The notes under the pieces were generated by a model. The model was not told where the DNA came from. It searched no databases and worked only from the letters and a program-made list of their open reading frames with translations. Of a stretch of 43,535 bases of DNA, positions 34,600 to 42,316 are shown piece after piece. Every line of letters begins with the position of its first letter. Position 1 is the first letter of the stretch. Source of the stretch: Betaproteobacteria bacterium RIFCSPLOWO2_02_FULL_63_19 (GTDB taxonomy: Bacteria > Pseudomonadota > Gammaproteobacteria > Burkholderiales > SG8-39); assembly GCA_001770415.1 (NCBI GenBank), contig MEQX01000059.1, forward strand, positions 204 through 43,738, given 5' to 3'. Made by a program: the position numbers and the translations under genes.

Positions 34600-35173
34600 G
34601 GAAGAAGCAAGCCAGGGTAGGCGGACAGAAGAACGGCTCAGGCAGCTGCTGATCCGCGGACTGGCCGGCGACGCGCATGCGTACCGCGCGTTCCTGCAGG
34701 ACCTGAGCGGGCACCTGCGCGCATTTCTGAGGAAACGTCTCGCCCGGTTGCCGAACGAAGTGGAGGATTTGGTGCAGGAATCGCTGTTGGCGATACATAA
34801 TCAACGCCACACCTACGATCCCGGACAGCCGCTGACCTCGTGGGTGCACGCGATCGCGAAATACAAGCTCGTCGACCTGCTGCGCCGGCGCGCACGAGGC
34901 GACCTGCTGACCGATCCACTGGACGACGCCGATGACCTTGCGTCATCCGCCGATAGCGAGGCCGCTGAAGCGCGCCGCGATCTGGGCAAGCTGCTCGCGA
35001 GGTTGCCCGATCGGCACCGCCTGCCGATCGTCTATACGAAGCTGGAGGGCCTGTCGGTTGCAGACGCCGCACGGCGCGCTGGCATGTCGGAATCCGCCGT
35101 CAAGGTCGGCGTGCACCGCGGATTGAAGGTGCTCGCGGGGATGGTTAGATCCGAGGCCATGGATGAAGACTGA
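34598..35173 (+). CDS. sigF: ECF-type RNA polymerase sigma factor, SigF-like
   Basis: A 191-residue sigma-70-family factor. Region 2 spans about 25-98 ([32 protein letters not shown]); region 4 spans about 126-180, with [30 protein letters not shown] as the start of its helix-turn-helix. It overlaps the next gene, an NrsF-type anti-sigma factor, by 11 nt, the usual arrangement for this ECF group. In Caulobacter and Azospira this pair responds to oxidant or metal stress. The ATG at 34598 has no good ribosome-binding site and sits in a candidate -10 box, so the real start may be later, for instance a CTG near 34646. Confidence 0.88.
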   Translation: MEEASQGRRTEERLRQLLIRGLAGDAHAYRAFLQDLSGHLRAFLRKRLARLPNEVEDLVQESLLAIHNQRHTYDPGQPLTSWVHAIAKYKLVDLLRRRARGDLLTDPLDDADDLASSADSEAAEARRDLGKLLARLPDRHRLPIVYTKLEGLSVADAARRAGMSESAVKVGVHRGLKVLAGMVRSEAMDED

Positions 35174-35804
35174 CGATCTCGTGACCATGTTGGCGACCGG
35201 TACCGGTCCGGTGCAGCCGAACCAGGTGCTGCGCCGCTATTCGGTTGCCGTCGGCCTGGGCGCATTGGGTGCAGCGGCGCTGATGCTCGTGCTGATCGGT
35301 CCGCGTCCTGATCTCGCCGCGGCGTTCCTGTTGCCGATGTTCTGGGTCAAGATCGTGTTTGTGGCCTGTCTCGCTGCGGTGAGTTTGCTCGTGGCCTTGC
35401 GCCTGTCGCGCCCGGGCATGCGGCTGTCATGGTTGCCGGGCGCGCTGGCCGCACCGGTGGTCGCGATGTGGGTGCTTGCGGCCTTCGTACTGATCCGGGC
35501 GGAACCGGCGCTGCGTGCGCAACTGTTCTTCGGAGATACCTGGAACTCGTGCCCGTTCCTGATCGCCACGCTGTCGGCGCCGGCGTTCGTCGCCGTATTC
35601 TGGGCGATGCGGGGACTTGCGCCGACGCGCCTGAGACTGTCGGGGGCGGCGTCGGGTCTACTGTCCGGAGCCGTGGGCACGCTGATGTACAGCGTGCACT
35701 GCCCGGAGATGGACGCGCCCTTTATAGGATTCTGGTATTTGCTCGGCATGCTGATCCCGACCGTGGTCGGCGCGCTGCTGGGGCCGCGGCTGCTGCGCTG
35801 GTAG
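35163..35804 (+). CDS. nrsF: NrsF/DUF1109-family membrane anti-sigma factor
   Basis: A 213-residue inner-membrane protein with about six transmembrane helices starting near residue 28, and a short cytoplasmic N-terminus ([11 protein letters not shown]) expected to hold the sigma factor. Cysteines near residue 126 (NSCPF) and 180 (HCPEMD) match the conserved pair thought to sense oxidation or metals in this family. It is translationally coupled to sigF. Loss of the interaction on stress would release SigF to the three motif-bearing promoters in this island. Confidence 0.88.
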   Translation: MKTDDLVTMLATGTGPVQPNQVLRRYSVAVGLGALGAAALMLVLIGPRPDLAAAFLLPMFWVKIVFVACLAAVSLLVALRLSRPGMRLSWLPGALAAPVVAMWVLAAFVLIRAEPALRAQLFFGDTWNSCPFLIATLSAPAFVAVFWAMRGLAPTRLRLSGAASGLLSGAVGTLMYSVHCPEMDAPFIGFWYLLGMLIPTVVGALLGPRLLRW

Positions 35805-36258
35805 TTTTTCGCCGCGGCGGAATTTGTTCCGGCTGACTTCCACCGGTATACCCGGCATCGAATTGCGCTTGCGCGAAAGATCCCGCAATGCAATAAGCGC
35901 AGTCGCTCCGATCAGCCTGCAACGCGCAAGAGCAGCGAAGAGAAGTTCGCGACGATCAAGGCCAGCGCTAGGGTTGGCGCCCAGGACAGTATGACGCGCA
36001 GGGCATGATTGTTTGGTTGGCACGTAATTCCTTACATCCGAAAACACGCACGCTATTTTTGCCGGGCGCACCCGGCTGTCTCCCGTGACGGATCCTCTGC
36101 AATAAAGAACAGAACGGATGCGGGCAGTTTCGCGCCGTCCTGACCCGTGCAGCGGCCTGGACAGCTCATGCAACTGCATGTATGTTAGTTCCGCCTCGCT
36201 GAGACGCGCAACTCCTAGAACCGGGTGACCCTCTAACGAACCGAACAAGGCGATACCT
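35805..36258. other. 454-nt intergenic region
   Basis: No supported gene. A hairpin GCCGGG-CGCA-CCCGGC near 36060 is preceded, not followed, by Ts on the plus strand, so it is not a standard terminator. A 30-residue hydrophobic frame on the minus strand (about 35925-36010) has no usual start codon. The promoter for the selenoprotein operon should be in the right half; AAGG lies shortly before the 36259 ATG. Confidence 0.4.
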
Positions 36259-37038
36259 ATGAACAACGCAGAGTACAACTACAGTGAGTTTGTCAGCTCG
36301 CCGAACGAGTTTCTCGAATTCGCCGTACATGCGCCAAAGGCAAGCATGCGGGCGCCGTCGTTTCCACTTGAAGATCTTGCGACCGGCGCCACCGTTCACA
36401 TGAAGGATTTGTGGAGCACCGGGGTGACGGTCATGGAGTTCGGTTCCTTTACGTGACCGTTCTGCGCGTTGGCGGCAGAGTCGATGGAACGACTCGCCGA
36501 CCAATATGCAAACCGAGCCGTGCGCTCGGTGTTCATTTACACGCGGGAAGCGCACCCCGGAGAGAACTACCGGCATCACCGTTCGATGGAGGAAAAGCGC
36601 CGCAACGCGCGCGCGTTTCTTGAGCACTCGAAGGTGCGCCGGCAGATTCTTCTCGACGACCTGGAAGGCGCGGCGCATCGCAGCTACGGGCTCCTGCCCA
36701 ACATGACGTGGATCATCGGGCGAGGCGGATTGATTCATTACAAGTCGGCGTGGACCAGCGCCGCGGATGTGGCCGATGCGCTGGAAGGCGTGCTTGATTT
36801 TCAGGCAAATCGTGCCAAGAACCAGTGGGCGCTGTTCTATAGCGAGCGCACCGCCTGGAGTACGCGGGATCAGGCGCGCTTTCACGAGGGACTGGTCCGG
36901 GCCGGTCCCCAAGCCGTGGCGGACTACGAGCGCATGCTCAAGGGCAGCGGGACTTCCCGGAACGCCCCGTCGCCGGACATCGGGCCGAGGGTGCCCGGGA
37001 ACTTCTACAGGACCGAGGAGGAATCGGGGGAGCGCTGA
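36259..37038 (+). CDS. Iodothyronine-deiodinase-like selenoprotein with in-frame TGA (Sec66)
   Basis: One reading frame of 260 codons is interrupted only by TGA at 36454-36456. Read as selenocysteine it gives 259 residues with FGSFT-Sec-PFC at the active site, a UxxC redox motif in a thioredoxin-fold context. The surroundings match the deiodinase family: eukaryotic deiodinases read FGSCT-Sec-PPF. Next comes FIYTREAHPGENY, like the deiodinase YxxEAHP segment, then RRQILLDDLEG, HRSYGLLPNMTWII and GGLIHYKSAW. A SECIS-like hairpin starts 17 nt after the TGA. The N-terminal 65 residues lead straight into the Sec, so this is not two genes. Bacterial relatives are probably redox enzymes; true thyroid-hormone chemistry is not implied. 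It needs SelA, SelB and tRNA-Sec, which are not in the window. Confidence 0.85.
36474..36498 (+). promoter_or_regulatory. Bacterial SECIS-like hairpin
   Basis: GGC (36474-36476), a bulged A (36477), GAGTCG (36478-36483), loop ATGGAA (36484-36489), CGACTC (36490-36495) and GCC (36496-36498). This is a nine-pair stem with one bulge and a six-base loop containing GG, starting 17 nt after the TGA. Bacterial SECIS elements lie inside the coding region at this distance, with a G near the loop top and often a bulge in the stem, and bind SelB. Confidence 0.7.
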
Positions 37039-37116
37039 TCGTACGCCGGGAAAACTGTAAGATCAGGGCCGAAACGCCGACCAACGCGTTACGGGTGGAG
37101 CAGTGGGGAGCAGGCC

Positions 37117-38127
37117 GTGCACGCGACAATAAAGTTCATGCAGTGGTATGGGTTTCCGGCGATCAGCAGGTACCGGCCGGAAACACTCCAGGTGAATCTC
37201 GGTTACCGATGCAATCAGAGTTGCATCCATTGCCACGTCAACGCGGGGCCGCACCGCACCGAGGAGATGTCGCGCGAGACCATCGCCGATGTGCTTGCGG
37301 TTCTCGCACTGGCTGGCATGAAGACGCTCGACATCACCGGCGGAGCTCCCGAGCTGAATCCCCATTTCCGTGAATTGGTCGAGCGCTCGATCGAGCTCGG
37401 CGTGCATGTCATCGACCGCTGCAACCTGACGATACTTGAAGAACCGGGTCACGAAGACCTGGCGCAGTTTCTGGCGCGCCAGCGTGTCGAGGTGGTGGCG
37501 TCGCTGCCATGCTATTCGGCCGAAAACGTCGATCGTCAGCGGGGTAAGGGCGTGTTCGAGTCGAGCGTGCGTGGCCTGCAGCGCCTCAATGCGCTGGGCT
37601 ACGGGCGTGAGGGCAGCGGCCTGGTGCTCAATTTGGTGTACAACCCGCAGGGTGCGTCGCTGCCACCGGCGCAGGCGGCGCTGGAACTCGACTACAAGCG
37701 CGAGCTCAAGGCGGGTTTCGGCATTGAATTCAATCAGCTTTACACTCTTGCCAACATGCCGATCCAGCGTTTCGGAAGCACGCTTGTCTCGAAGCGGCAG
37801 TTCAACGATTACATGGCACTGCTGAAAGGCGCGCACCGGGACGACAATCTGGAATCGGTGATGTGCCGGACGCTCGTTTCGGTGGACTGGAGGGGCTACC
37901 TTTACGACTGCGACTTCAACCAGATGCTCGATCTGCCGCTCGTCATCGATCGCGAGGCTGGCGAGCGCCGGGTCCACGTGTCGCAATTGATAGGGCGTGA
38001 TCTGAGCGGGAACCCGATCGCGGTGCGCGATCATTGCTATGCTTGCACGGCGGGGCAGGGTTCCTCGTGCGGCGGGGCGCTGGCCGACGCGGTGCACGGA
38101 ACCGCCACTCGCGCCGCGCGTGGCTGA
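37117..38127 (+). CDS. arsS: ArsS-type radical SAM / Cys-rich domain protein
   Basis: A 336-residue radical SAM protein. The 4Fe-4S motif is Cys32, Cys36 and Cys39 (CNQSCIHC). The C-terminal Cys-rich DUF3641-type domain ends with CYACTAGQGSSCGGAL. Members are named for arsenosugar biosynthesis in cyanobacteria, where they act with ArsM; no arsM is here. Some members of this family carry selenocysteine, and this one is next to a selenoprotein gene (78 nt), so a role in selenium or thiol chemistry is as likely as arsenic. It starts at GTG (37117) behind GGGGAG. The symbol reflects the family, not a proven reaction. Confidence 0.82.
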   Translation: MHATIKFMQWYGFPAISRYRPETLQVNLGYRCNQSCIHCHVNAGPHRTEEMSRETIADVLAVLALAGMKTLDITGGAPELNPHFRELVERSIELGVHVIDRCNLTILEEPGHEDLAQFLARQRVEVVASLPCYSAENVDRQRGKGVFESSVRGLQRLNALGYGREGSGLVLNLVYNPQGASLPPAQAALELDYKRELKAGFGIEFNQLYTLANMPIQRFGSTLVSKRQFNDYMALLKGAHRDDNLESVMCRTLVSVDWRGYLYDCDFNQMLDLPLVIDREAGERRVHVSQLIGRDLSGNPIAVRDHCYACTAGQGSSCGGALADAVHGTATRAARG

Positions 38128-38275
38128 CCGGGACGCGCGCCCGCAGCGATTCCGCACGATCGACTATCTCCTGCGGGAGCAGACGCGCGGCGAGCGTGTC
38201 CTACCGGTGCACGGGGAACGAATCTGACAGACTGATGGGTCGGTCCAAGAGCGCACCGGGCCGAAAGGAATTCCA

Positions 38276-40426
38276 ATGAACCGATCCAAACTGCTGCTCG
38301 TCGCGATCATCGCGGCCATGATCGTTGCGTTCTTTGCGCTCGATGCGGGCCGTTACTTGGATCTGGAATTCTTCAAAGCGCAGCGCCACGCCTTTGTCGC
38401 CTACTACGAGGCGCATCCGCTGGTGGCCGCATTGGGGTATTTCGTCGCCTACGTCGCGGTGACCGGCCTGTCGCTGCCGGGCGCGGCAATCATGACGCTT
38501 GCCGGCGGTGCGATCTTCGGCCTGCCGTGGGGCACGGTGATCGTCTCGTTCGCGTCATCGGTCGGCGCTACGCTCGCGTTTCTCGCCTCGCGCTTCGTGT
38601 TTCACGACTGGGTGCAGCAGCGCTTCGGCCGGCAGTTGCGTGCGATCAACGAGGGCGTCGAAAAGGAGGGCGGTTTTTATCTCTTTACGCTGCGGCTGGT
38701 TCCGGCCTTCCCGTTCTTCGTCATCAACCTGCTGATGGGGCTTACGCCGATACGAGCCTGGACTTTCTACTGGGTAAGCCAAATCGGCATGCTGGCGGGG
38801 ACATTGGTGTTCGTCAATGCCGGAACACAGCTCGCGAAACTGGATTCCCTGCGCGGCATCCTCTCACCAGGGCTGATCCTGTCGCTGTCGCTGCTCGGCG
38901 TGTTCCCGTTGGTGGCGAAGAAGGCGGTCGACGTTTTCAAGGCCAGGCGCGTGTATGCCCGGTGGCGAAAGCCCGTCCGGTTCGATCGCAACCTGGTGGT
39001 CATCGGCGCCGGCTCGGCCGGCCTTGTGACCGCCTATATCGCTGCGGCGGTGAAGGCGAGGGTCACGCTGATCGAGAAGCACCGCATGGGCGGCGACTGT
39101 CTCAACACCGGTTGCGTTCCGTCCAAGGCACTGATCAAGACGGCCCGCGTGCTGGCGCAGTTGCGCCGGGCCCGCGACTACGGCCTGAAGAGCGCGACGG
39201 CGGAGTTCGACTTTGCGCAGGTCATGGAGCGCGTTCAACGCGTCGTAACGAGCGTTGCTCCCCACGACTCGGTGGCGCGCTACACCGAGCTGGGCGTCGA
39301 GTGCCTCGAAGGCGAGGCGAAGATCGTGTCGCCGTGGGAGGTGGAAGTGCGCTCCGGGTCCGGCGTCACGCGGCGCCTCAGCACGCGCGCGATCGTGATT
39401 GCGGCCGGCGCGCGGCCGTTCGTGCCGCCGATACCGGGGCTCGATGACGTCGGCTATCTGACCTCGGACGACGTCTGGGACCTGCGAACGCTGCCGAAGC
39501 GGCTGCTGGTGCTCGGCGGCGGCCCGATCGGTTCGGAATTGACGCAGGCATTCGCGCGCCTGGGCGCGACGGTGACACAGGTGGAAATGCTGCCGCGCAT
39601 CCTGATCCGCGAAGACCCGGAAGTGTCCGCGATGGTGATGGAAAAATTCCGCGCAGAGGGTATCGATGTTCTGGTCAATCACAAGGCCAAGAGGTTCCTG
39701 GTCGAAAACGGTCGGAAAGCCATGATCGCCGAACACGAGGGCCGAGAGGCGCGCATCGAGTTCGACGCAGTCCTGGTCGCGGTCGGCCGCATCGCCAATA
39801 CGGCCGGGTATGGACTCGAGGAACTCGGCGTCCCGCTAGAAAAGACGCGTACGATCCAGACCAACCCGTACCTGCAGACGATCTATCCGAACATCTATGC
39901 CTGCGGCGATGTCGCCGGGCCGTACCAATTCACGCATACCGCGGCGCACCAGGCGTGGTACGCGTCGGTGAACGCACTGTTCGGCATGTTCCGGAAATTC
40001 CGCGTCGACTATTCGGTCATTCCCTGGGCGACTTTCACGGAGCCCGAAGTGGCCCGGGTGGGCTTGAATGAAACCGAAGCGAAGGAGCGGGGGATTTCGT
40101 ACGAGGTGTCGACCTACCTGATCGACGACCTCGACCGGGCGATCGCCGACGAGGAGGCGCACGGGTTCGTGAAAGTCCTCACGGTTCCGGGCAAGGACGT
40201 GATCCTGGGGGTGACGATCGTCGGCGATCACGCAGGCGATCTGATCGCCGAGTTTGTCGCCGCGATGCGCCACGGGTTCGGATTGAACAAGATTCTGGGC
40301 ACCATTCACATCTATCCGACGCTCGCCGAGTCCAACAAGTACGTAGCCGGCGTGTGGAAGCGCGCGCACGCGCCGCAGGCGCTGCTCGCGATGCTGCAGA
40401 AGTATCACGCGTGGAGGCGTGACTGA
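38276..40426 (+). CDS. VTT/TVP38 membrane domain fused to a mercuric-reductase-like flavoprotein
   Basis: A 716-residue fusion. Residues about 1-215 hold several transmembrane helices and a VTT (DedA/TVP38) domain with GLSLPGAAIMTLAGGAIFG and RLVPAFPFFVINLLMG. From about 235 follows a class I pyridine nucleotide-disulfide oxidoreductase: FAD motif GAGSAG (244-249), redox-active Cys275/Cys280 in CLNTGCVPSK, a second nucleotide-binding GGGPIGSE, GDVAG, and a C-terminal dimerisation domain with HIYPTLAE. It lacks the C-terminal vicinal cysteines of true MerA. AAGGAA precedes the ATG. As third gene after the selenoprotein and ArsS it could deliver reducing power at the membrane to their pathway; this is inference. 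Confidence 0.87.
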   Translation: MNRSKLLLVAIIAAMIVAFFALDAGRYLDLEFFKAQRHAFVAYYEAHPLVAALGYFVAYVAVTGLSLPGAAIMTLAGGAIFGLPWGTVIVSFASSVGATLAFLASRFVFHDWVQQRFGRQLRAINEGVEKEGGFYLFTLRLVPAFPFFVINLLMGLTPIRAWTFYWVSQIGMLAGTLVFVNAGTQLAKLDSLRGILSPGLILSLSLLGVFPLVAKKAVDVFKARRVYARWRKPVRFDRNLVVIGAGSAGLVTAYIAAAVKARVTLIEKHRMGGDCLNTGCVPSKALIKTARVLAQLRRARDYGLKSATAEFDFAQVMERVQRVVTSVAPHDSVARYTELGVECLEGEAKIVSPWEVEVRSGSGVTRRLSTRAIVIAAGARPFVPPIPGLDDVGYLTSDDVWDLRTLPKRLLVLGGGPIGSELTQAFARLGATVTQVEMLPRILIREDPEVSAMVMEKFRAEGIDVLVNHKAKRFLVENGRKAMIAEHEGREARIEFDAVLVAVGRIANTAGYGLEELGVPLEKTRTIQTNPYLQTIYPNIYACGDVAGPYQFTHTAAHQAWYASVNALFGMFRKFRVDYSVIPWATFTEPEVARVGLNETEAKERGISYEVSTYLIDDLDRAIADEEAHGFVKVLTVPGKDVILGVTIVGDHAGDLIAEFVAAMRHGFGLNKILGTIHIYPTLAESNKYVAGVWKRAHAPQALLAMLQKYHAWRRD

Positions 40427-40439
40427 GGATACGGAAGCT

Positions 40440-40597
40440 GGCGGCAGGCCGCAAACGTACCGTCGCCCAATCGGCCCGTGCTGCCCCAGGCCCGGAGCGT
40501 GCGATCTGTGCGCCGGCGGCTACCGCGGGCGTGACCGCGTTCCGGACAAGGAGAACACGCTCAGCAGCACCACGACAACGAAACGTCTTGGATCCAT
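40440..40597 (-). pseudogene. RCC1-repeat secreted protein, decayed fragment
   Basis: On the minus strand an ATG at 40597 starts MDPRRFVVVVLLSVFSLSG, a clean signal peptide, then stops at TAG (40520-40522). In another frame, just downstream, DRTLRAWGSTGRLGDGTF is readable: the core of an RCC1 propeller repeat (WG..G.LGDG). The two parts are out of frame and no further repeats follow, so this is the front end of a broken gene. A similar RCC1 fragment lies at 43129-43494. Confidence 0.6.
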
Positions 40598-40804
40598 GGG
40601 CAGAATGCCGCTCGATACGGCACTCGATGCTACTGCGATCGTCCCGACCTGGATTGCGTGAGGCGAGTCTTTGCCCGCTTCCGTGATGAGAGTTCATGGA
40701 AGCGGGCCGGCCCTGTCCACAACCGGTATGTATCTCTTGCGCTTGTCGCCAGCGTATGATGGATGGTCAAGATCGGTGGCGTCAGAAATGCCTGGAGGTC
40801 AACT
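40598..40804. other. Intergenic region ahead of the cupin gene
   Basis: The space between the RCC1 remnant and the cupin gene shows no supported gene. It should contain the cupin promoter on the plus strand. The ribosome-binding site GGAGGT is at 40793-40798. Confidence 0.35.
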
Positions 40805-41140
40805 GTGAGCGAGCACGACTGGGAGATTTTTTCCTTCGATGAACTTTCAGCCAAGGTCGAAGGCACGGAGCCGAGAGTACATGAATTCATACGATCGCCG
40901 GCATTGAGTTGCATGGTATACAGATTGCCCGCCGGCTCCACCGATATGCAGGCACCGCACCTGGAGGACGAGGTCTATTTCGTGTTGAGCGGCCGGGCCA
41001 AGCTGCGGGTCGCCGGGCACGAGCGCGAGGTCGGTCCTGGAAAGATACTCTTCATCCGCGCGACGCTCGCTCATTCCTTCTTCGACATAGAAGAGGATTT
41101 GACGGTTGTCGCGGTGTTCGGGGCACAGGTACGGCGATAG
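40805..41140 (+). CDS. Cupin-domain protein
   Basis: A 111-residue single-domain cupin. Motif 1 is degenerate around APHLEDEVYFVLSGRAKLRV, and motif 2 contains VGPGKILFIRATLAHSFFDI. His and Glu of HLEDE and the His of AHSF could bind a metal. The GTG at 40805 is preferred because GGAGGT precedes it by 6 nt and the cupin fold follows; an ATG 42 nt upstream is in frame but lacks a binding site. Small cupins have many functions, so none is assigned. Confidence 0.75.
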   Translation: MSEHDWEIFSFDELSAKVEGTEPRVHEFIRSPALSCMVYRLPAGSTDMQAPHLEDEVYFVLSGRAKLRVAGHEREVGPGKILFIRATLAHSFFDIEEDLTVVAVFGAQVRR

Positions 41141-41278
41141 GAGAAGCGATCCTGTCGTGATTCCGTCATCACGGGCCGTGTGCGCCATGCCACCGCGGCG
41201 CACATTGGCGCGAGACCCCGCCGCGCGGCCGCCAGCGGCGGCTGCCCCGAGAGCCTTGCCTTGGCCTGACGCCTGCCG

Positions 41279-41671
41279 CTAGTGTCCTTCGGACGCTCCT
41301 TGCCACAGCATGTCATAGCCCAGCTCCTTGGTATCGGAGCACATCTTTGCCAGTGCATCAAACTTGGTAGAGAAGATCGTGTCCGCGTGCGATTTCTCGT
41401 GCTCTTCGAATGAGCGCCAGTACGTGACGATGACATAGTGCTCGTCCGCGGTGCGCGATGCGTTGAGCGATCCTTCGTCGGACACAAATCCGGAGAATTT
41501 GAACACTTGGCCGGCGATGAACCCGCCTTTGTCGCCGCCGTATGTTTCCTTGACGACGTTGCACATTTCGCCCACGGCCAGTTCAACTTCCTCGAAGGTG
41601 ACGCCGGGCTTGAGCTTGACGGTATTGAACAGCATTTTTGCGCCGTACGGCAGCGTGATGGGGTCGAACAT
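41279..41671 (-). CDS. Conserved small protein, possible antibiotic-biosynthesis-monooxygenase (ABM) fold
   Basis: A 130-residue cytoplasmic protein. The pattern FNTVKLKPGVTFEEVELAVGEMCNVVKETYG and HYVIVTYWRSFEEHEKSHADTIFSTKFDAL resembles dimeric alpha-beta barrel proteins of the ABM/EthD kind, where a strand such as YVIVTYWRSFEEHEKSH is typical. I do not recognise a specific family. It converges with the cupin gene; the gap between them contains a small GC hairpin (41228-41242) without a T-run. Function unknown. Confidence 0.6.
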   Translation of the reverse strand: MFDPITLPYGAKMLFNTVKLKPGVTFEEVELAVGEMCNVVKETYGGDKGGFIAGQVFKFSGFVSDEGSLNASRTADEHYVIVTYWRSFEEHEKSHADTIFSTKFDALAKMCSDTKELGYDMLWQGASEGH

Positions 41672-41850
41672 GTCAATGGCTCCCTTGGTTATCCGTCATT
41701 CGCGGAGGATGGATCGGTGGCGGCCGAACGCTGCCGCCAGGCCGCTTCGTGCCAGCTTCGTCGACAACAGTAGCACCATACTTGAGTTTGGTTCACCCCG
41801 ACATTGCGCTTCCGCGACGCACGGCAGTCATGCCGCTACCCAACGCGCCG

Positions 41851-42000
41851 TCATGCCGCGGTGAGCTTGACCTTCTCGACATTGGCAAGACTAACTCGCT
41901 GCCGCACGTGCCGCAGATCATGGTTGTACTGCATCGCGAGCCAGCTCGCCGGCGTTCGTTCGAGCGATTTGCAGAGTCGGAGCGCCATCTCCGAAGTGAC
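41851..42000 (-). pseudogene. C-terminal remnant of a HigA/VapI-type antitoxin
   Basis: Minus-strand reading from 42000 gives 49 codons: SEMALRLCKSLERTPASWL, AMQYNHDLRHVRQRV and a TGA at 41851-41853. This is the end of the HigA/VapI helix-turn-helix family, whose members read like MAIRLSKALG..PEFWL..Q..YDL..AR. The front of the protein, including most of the HTH, is missing. It joins the GFA gene at about 42000, in a different frame. It is unrelated in sequence to the intact higA at 42261. Confidence 0.65.
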
Positions 42001-42223
42001 AGATGTGGAACTCAGCGGTCTTCGTTCCGAAGGCGTACTTGGATACGAGCGAAGGGTCCCGGACGGTTACTTTGAGCGAGCCTGTCGGGCAAGAGGTCCA
42101 GACACCACCATGTTTGGTGCAGAAGGAGCAAGTGCAAGCGCGAGCAGGGATCTGCGACGGTTCGGGCGCCCAGGTGAGAGTGAACGAAATGTTCCTGCAG
42201 TGGCAGCTTCCGGAGATCAGCAT
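41918..42223 (-). CDS. GFA-family (CENP-V-like) protein with a replaced C-terminus
   Basis: A 101-residue frame. The first 75 residues are a good glutathione-dependent formaldehyde-activating (GFA) family start: SCHCRNISF (Cys7, Cys9), CTCSFCTKHGG (Cys30, 32, 35) and EFHIC (Cys75), all expected zinc ligands. Normally CGxxP and a valine-rich VNVN region follow; here the remaining 26 residues match nothing, because at about 42000 the DNA becomes the antitoxin remnant in another frame. The protein is probably non-functional or altered. The ATG at 42223 follows GAGGAG. An attC-like site lies just upstream. Confidence 0.6.
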   Translation of the reverse strand: MLISGSCHCRNISFTLTWAPEPSQIPARACTCSFCTKHGGVWTSCPTGSLKVTVRDPSLVSKYAFGTKTAEFHICHFGDGAPTLQIARTNAGELARDAVQP

Positions 42224-42245
42224 TGGAGCTCCTCGGGCCTGCAGC

Positions 42246-42316
42246 ACCCAGCGTCGCGGTTCAGCGGCGGGCCGGAGCGGAGCGACGGCCCGTGCGCTGG
42301 AACCGCTTGTTGGCCA
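42246..42316 (-). repeat. attC-like recombination site (integron cassette junction)
   Basis: On the minus strand the order is GGCCAACAA, arm GCGGTTCcAGCG (plus 42295-42306), inner arm CGGGCCG (42286-42292), an 11-nt loop, CGGCCCG (42268-42274), CGCTGAACCGC (42256-42266), then GACGCTGGGT. The outer arms pair except for one unpaired C, the kind of extrahelical base that IntI recognises. The outer boxes resemble RYYYAAC and GTTRRRY but each has one or two changes (GGCCAAC; GCTGGGT), so the site may be inactive. The end of higA is encoded within it, as usual for cassette genes. Confidence 0.5.

Noticed and set aside
35920..36012. 30-residue hydrophobic peptide on the minus strand (LRVILSWAPTLALALIVANF region)
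   Set aside because: No ATG, GTG or TTG start in frame after the preceding stop and no ribosome-binding site.
36055..36085. GC hairpin next to a T-run as terminator of nrsF
   Set aside because: On the plus strand the Ts precede the hairpin; on the minus strand As follow it. Neither order makes an intrinsic terminator.
36454..36456. TGA as a nonsense mutation creating a pseudogene
   Set aside because: The frame stays intact on both sides, the codon falls exactly at the deiodinase Sec position, and a SECIS-like hairpin follows. A pseudogene would not be expected to show all three.
38276..40426. Annotation as mercuric reductase MerA
   Set aside because: No N-terminal heavy-metal domain, no C-terminal vicinal Cys pair, and no mer genes nearby; only the general CLNTGCVPSK disulfide site is shared.
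40419..40661. 80-codon plus-strand frame after the flavoprotein gene
   Set aside because: No homology and unusual composition; the opposite strand carries RCC1 and signal-peptide scraps that explain the region better.
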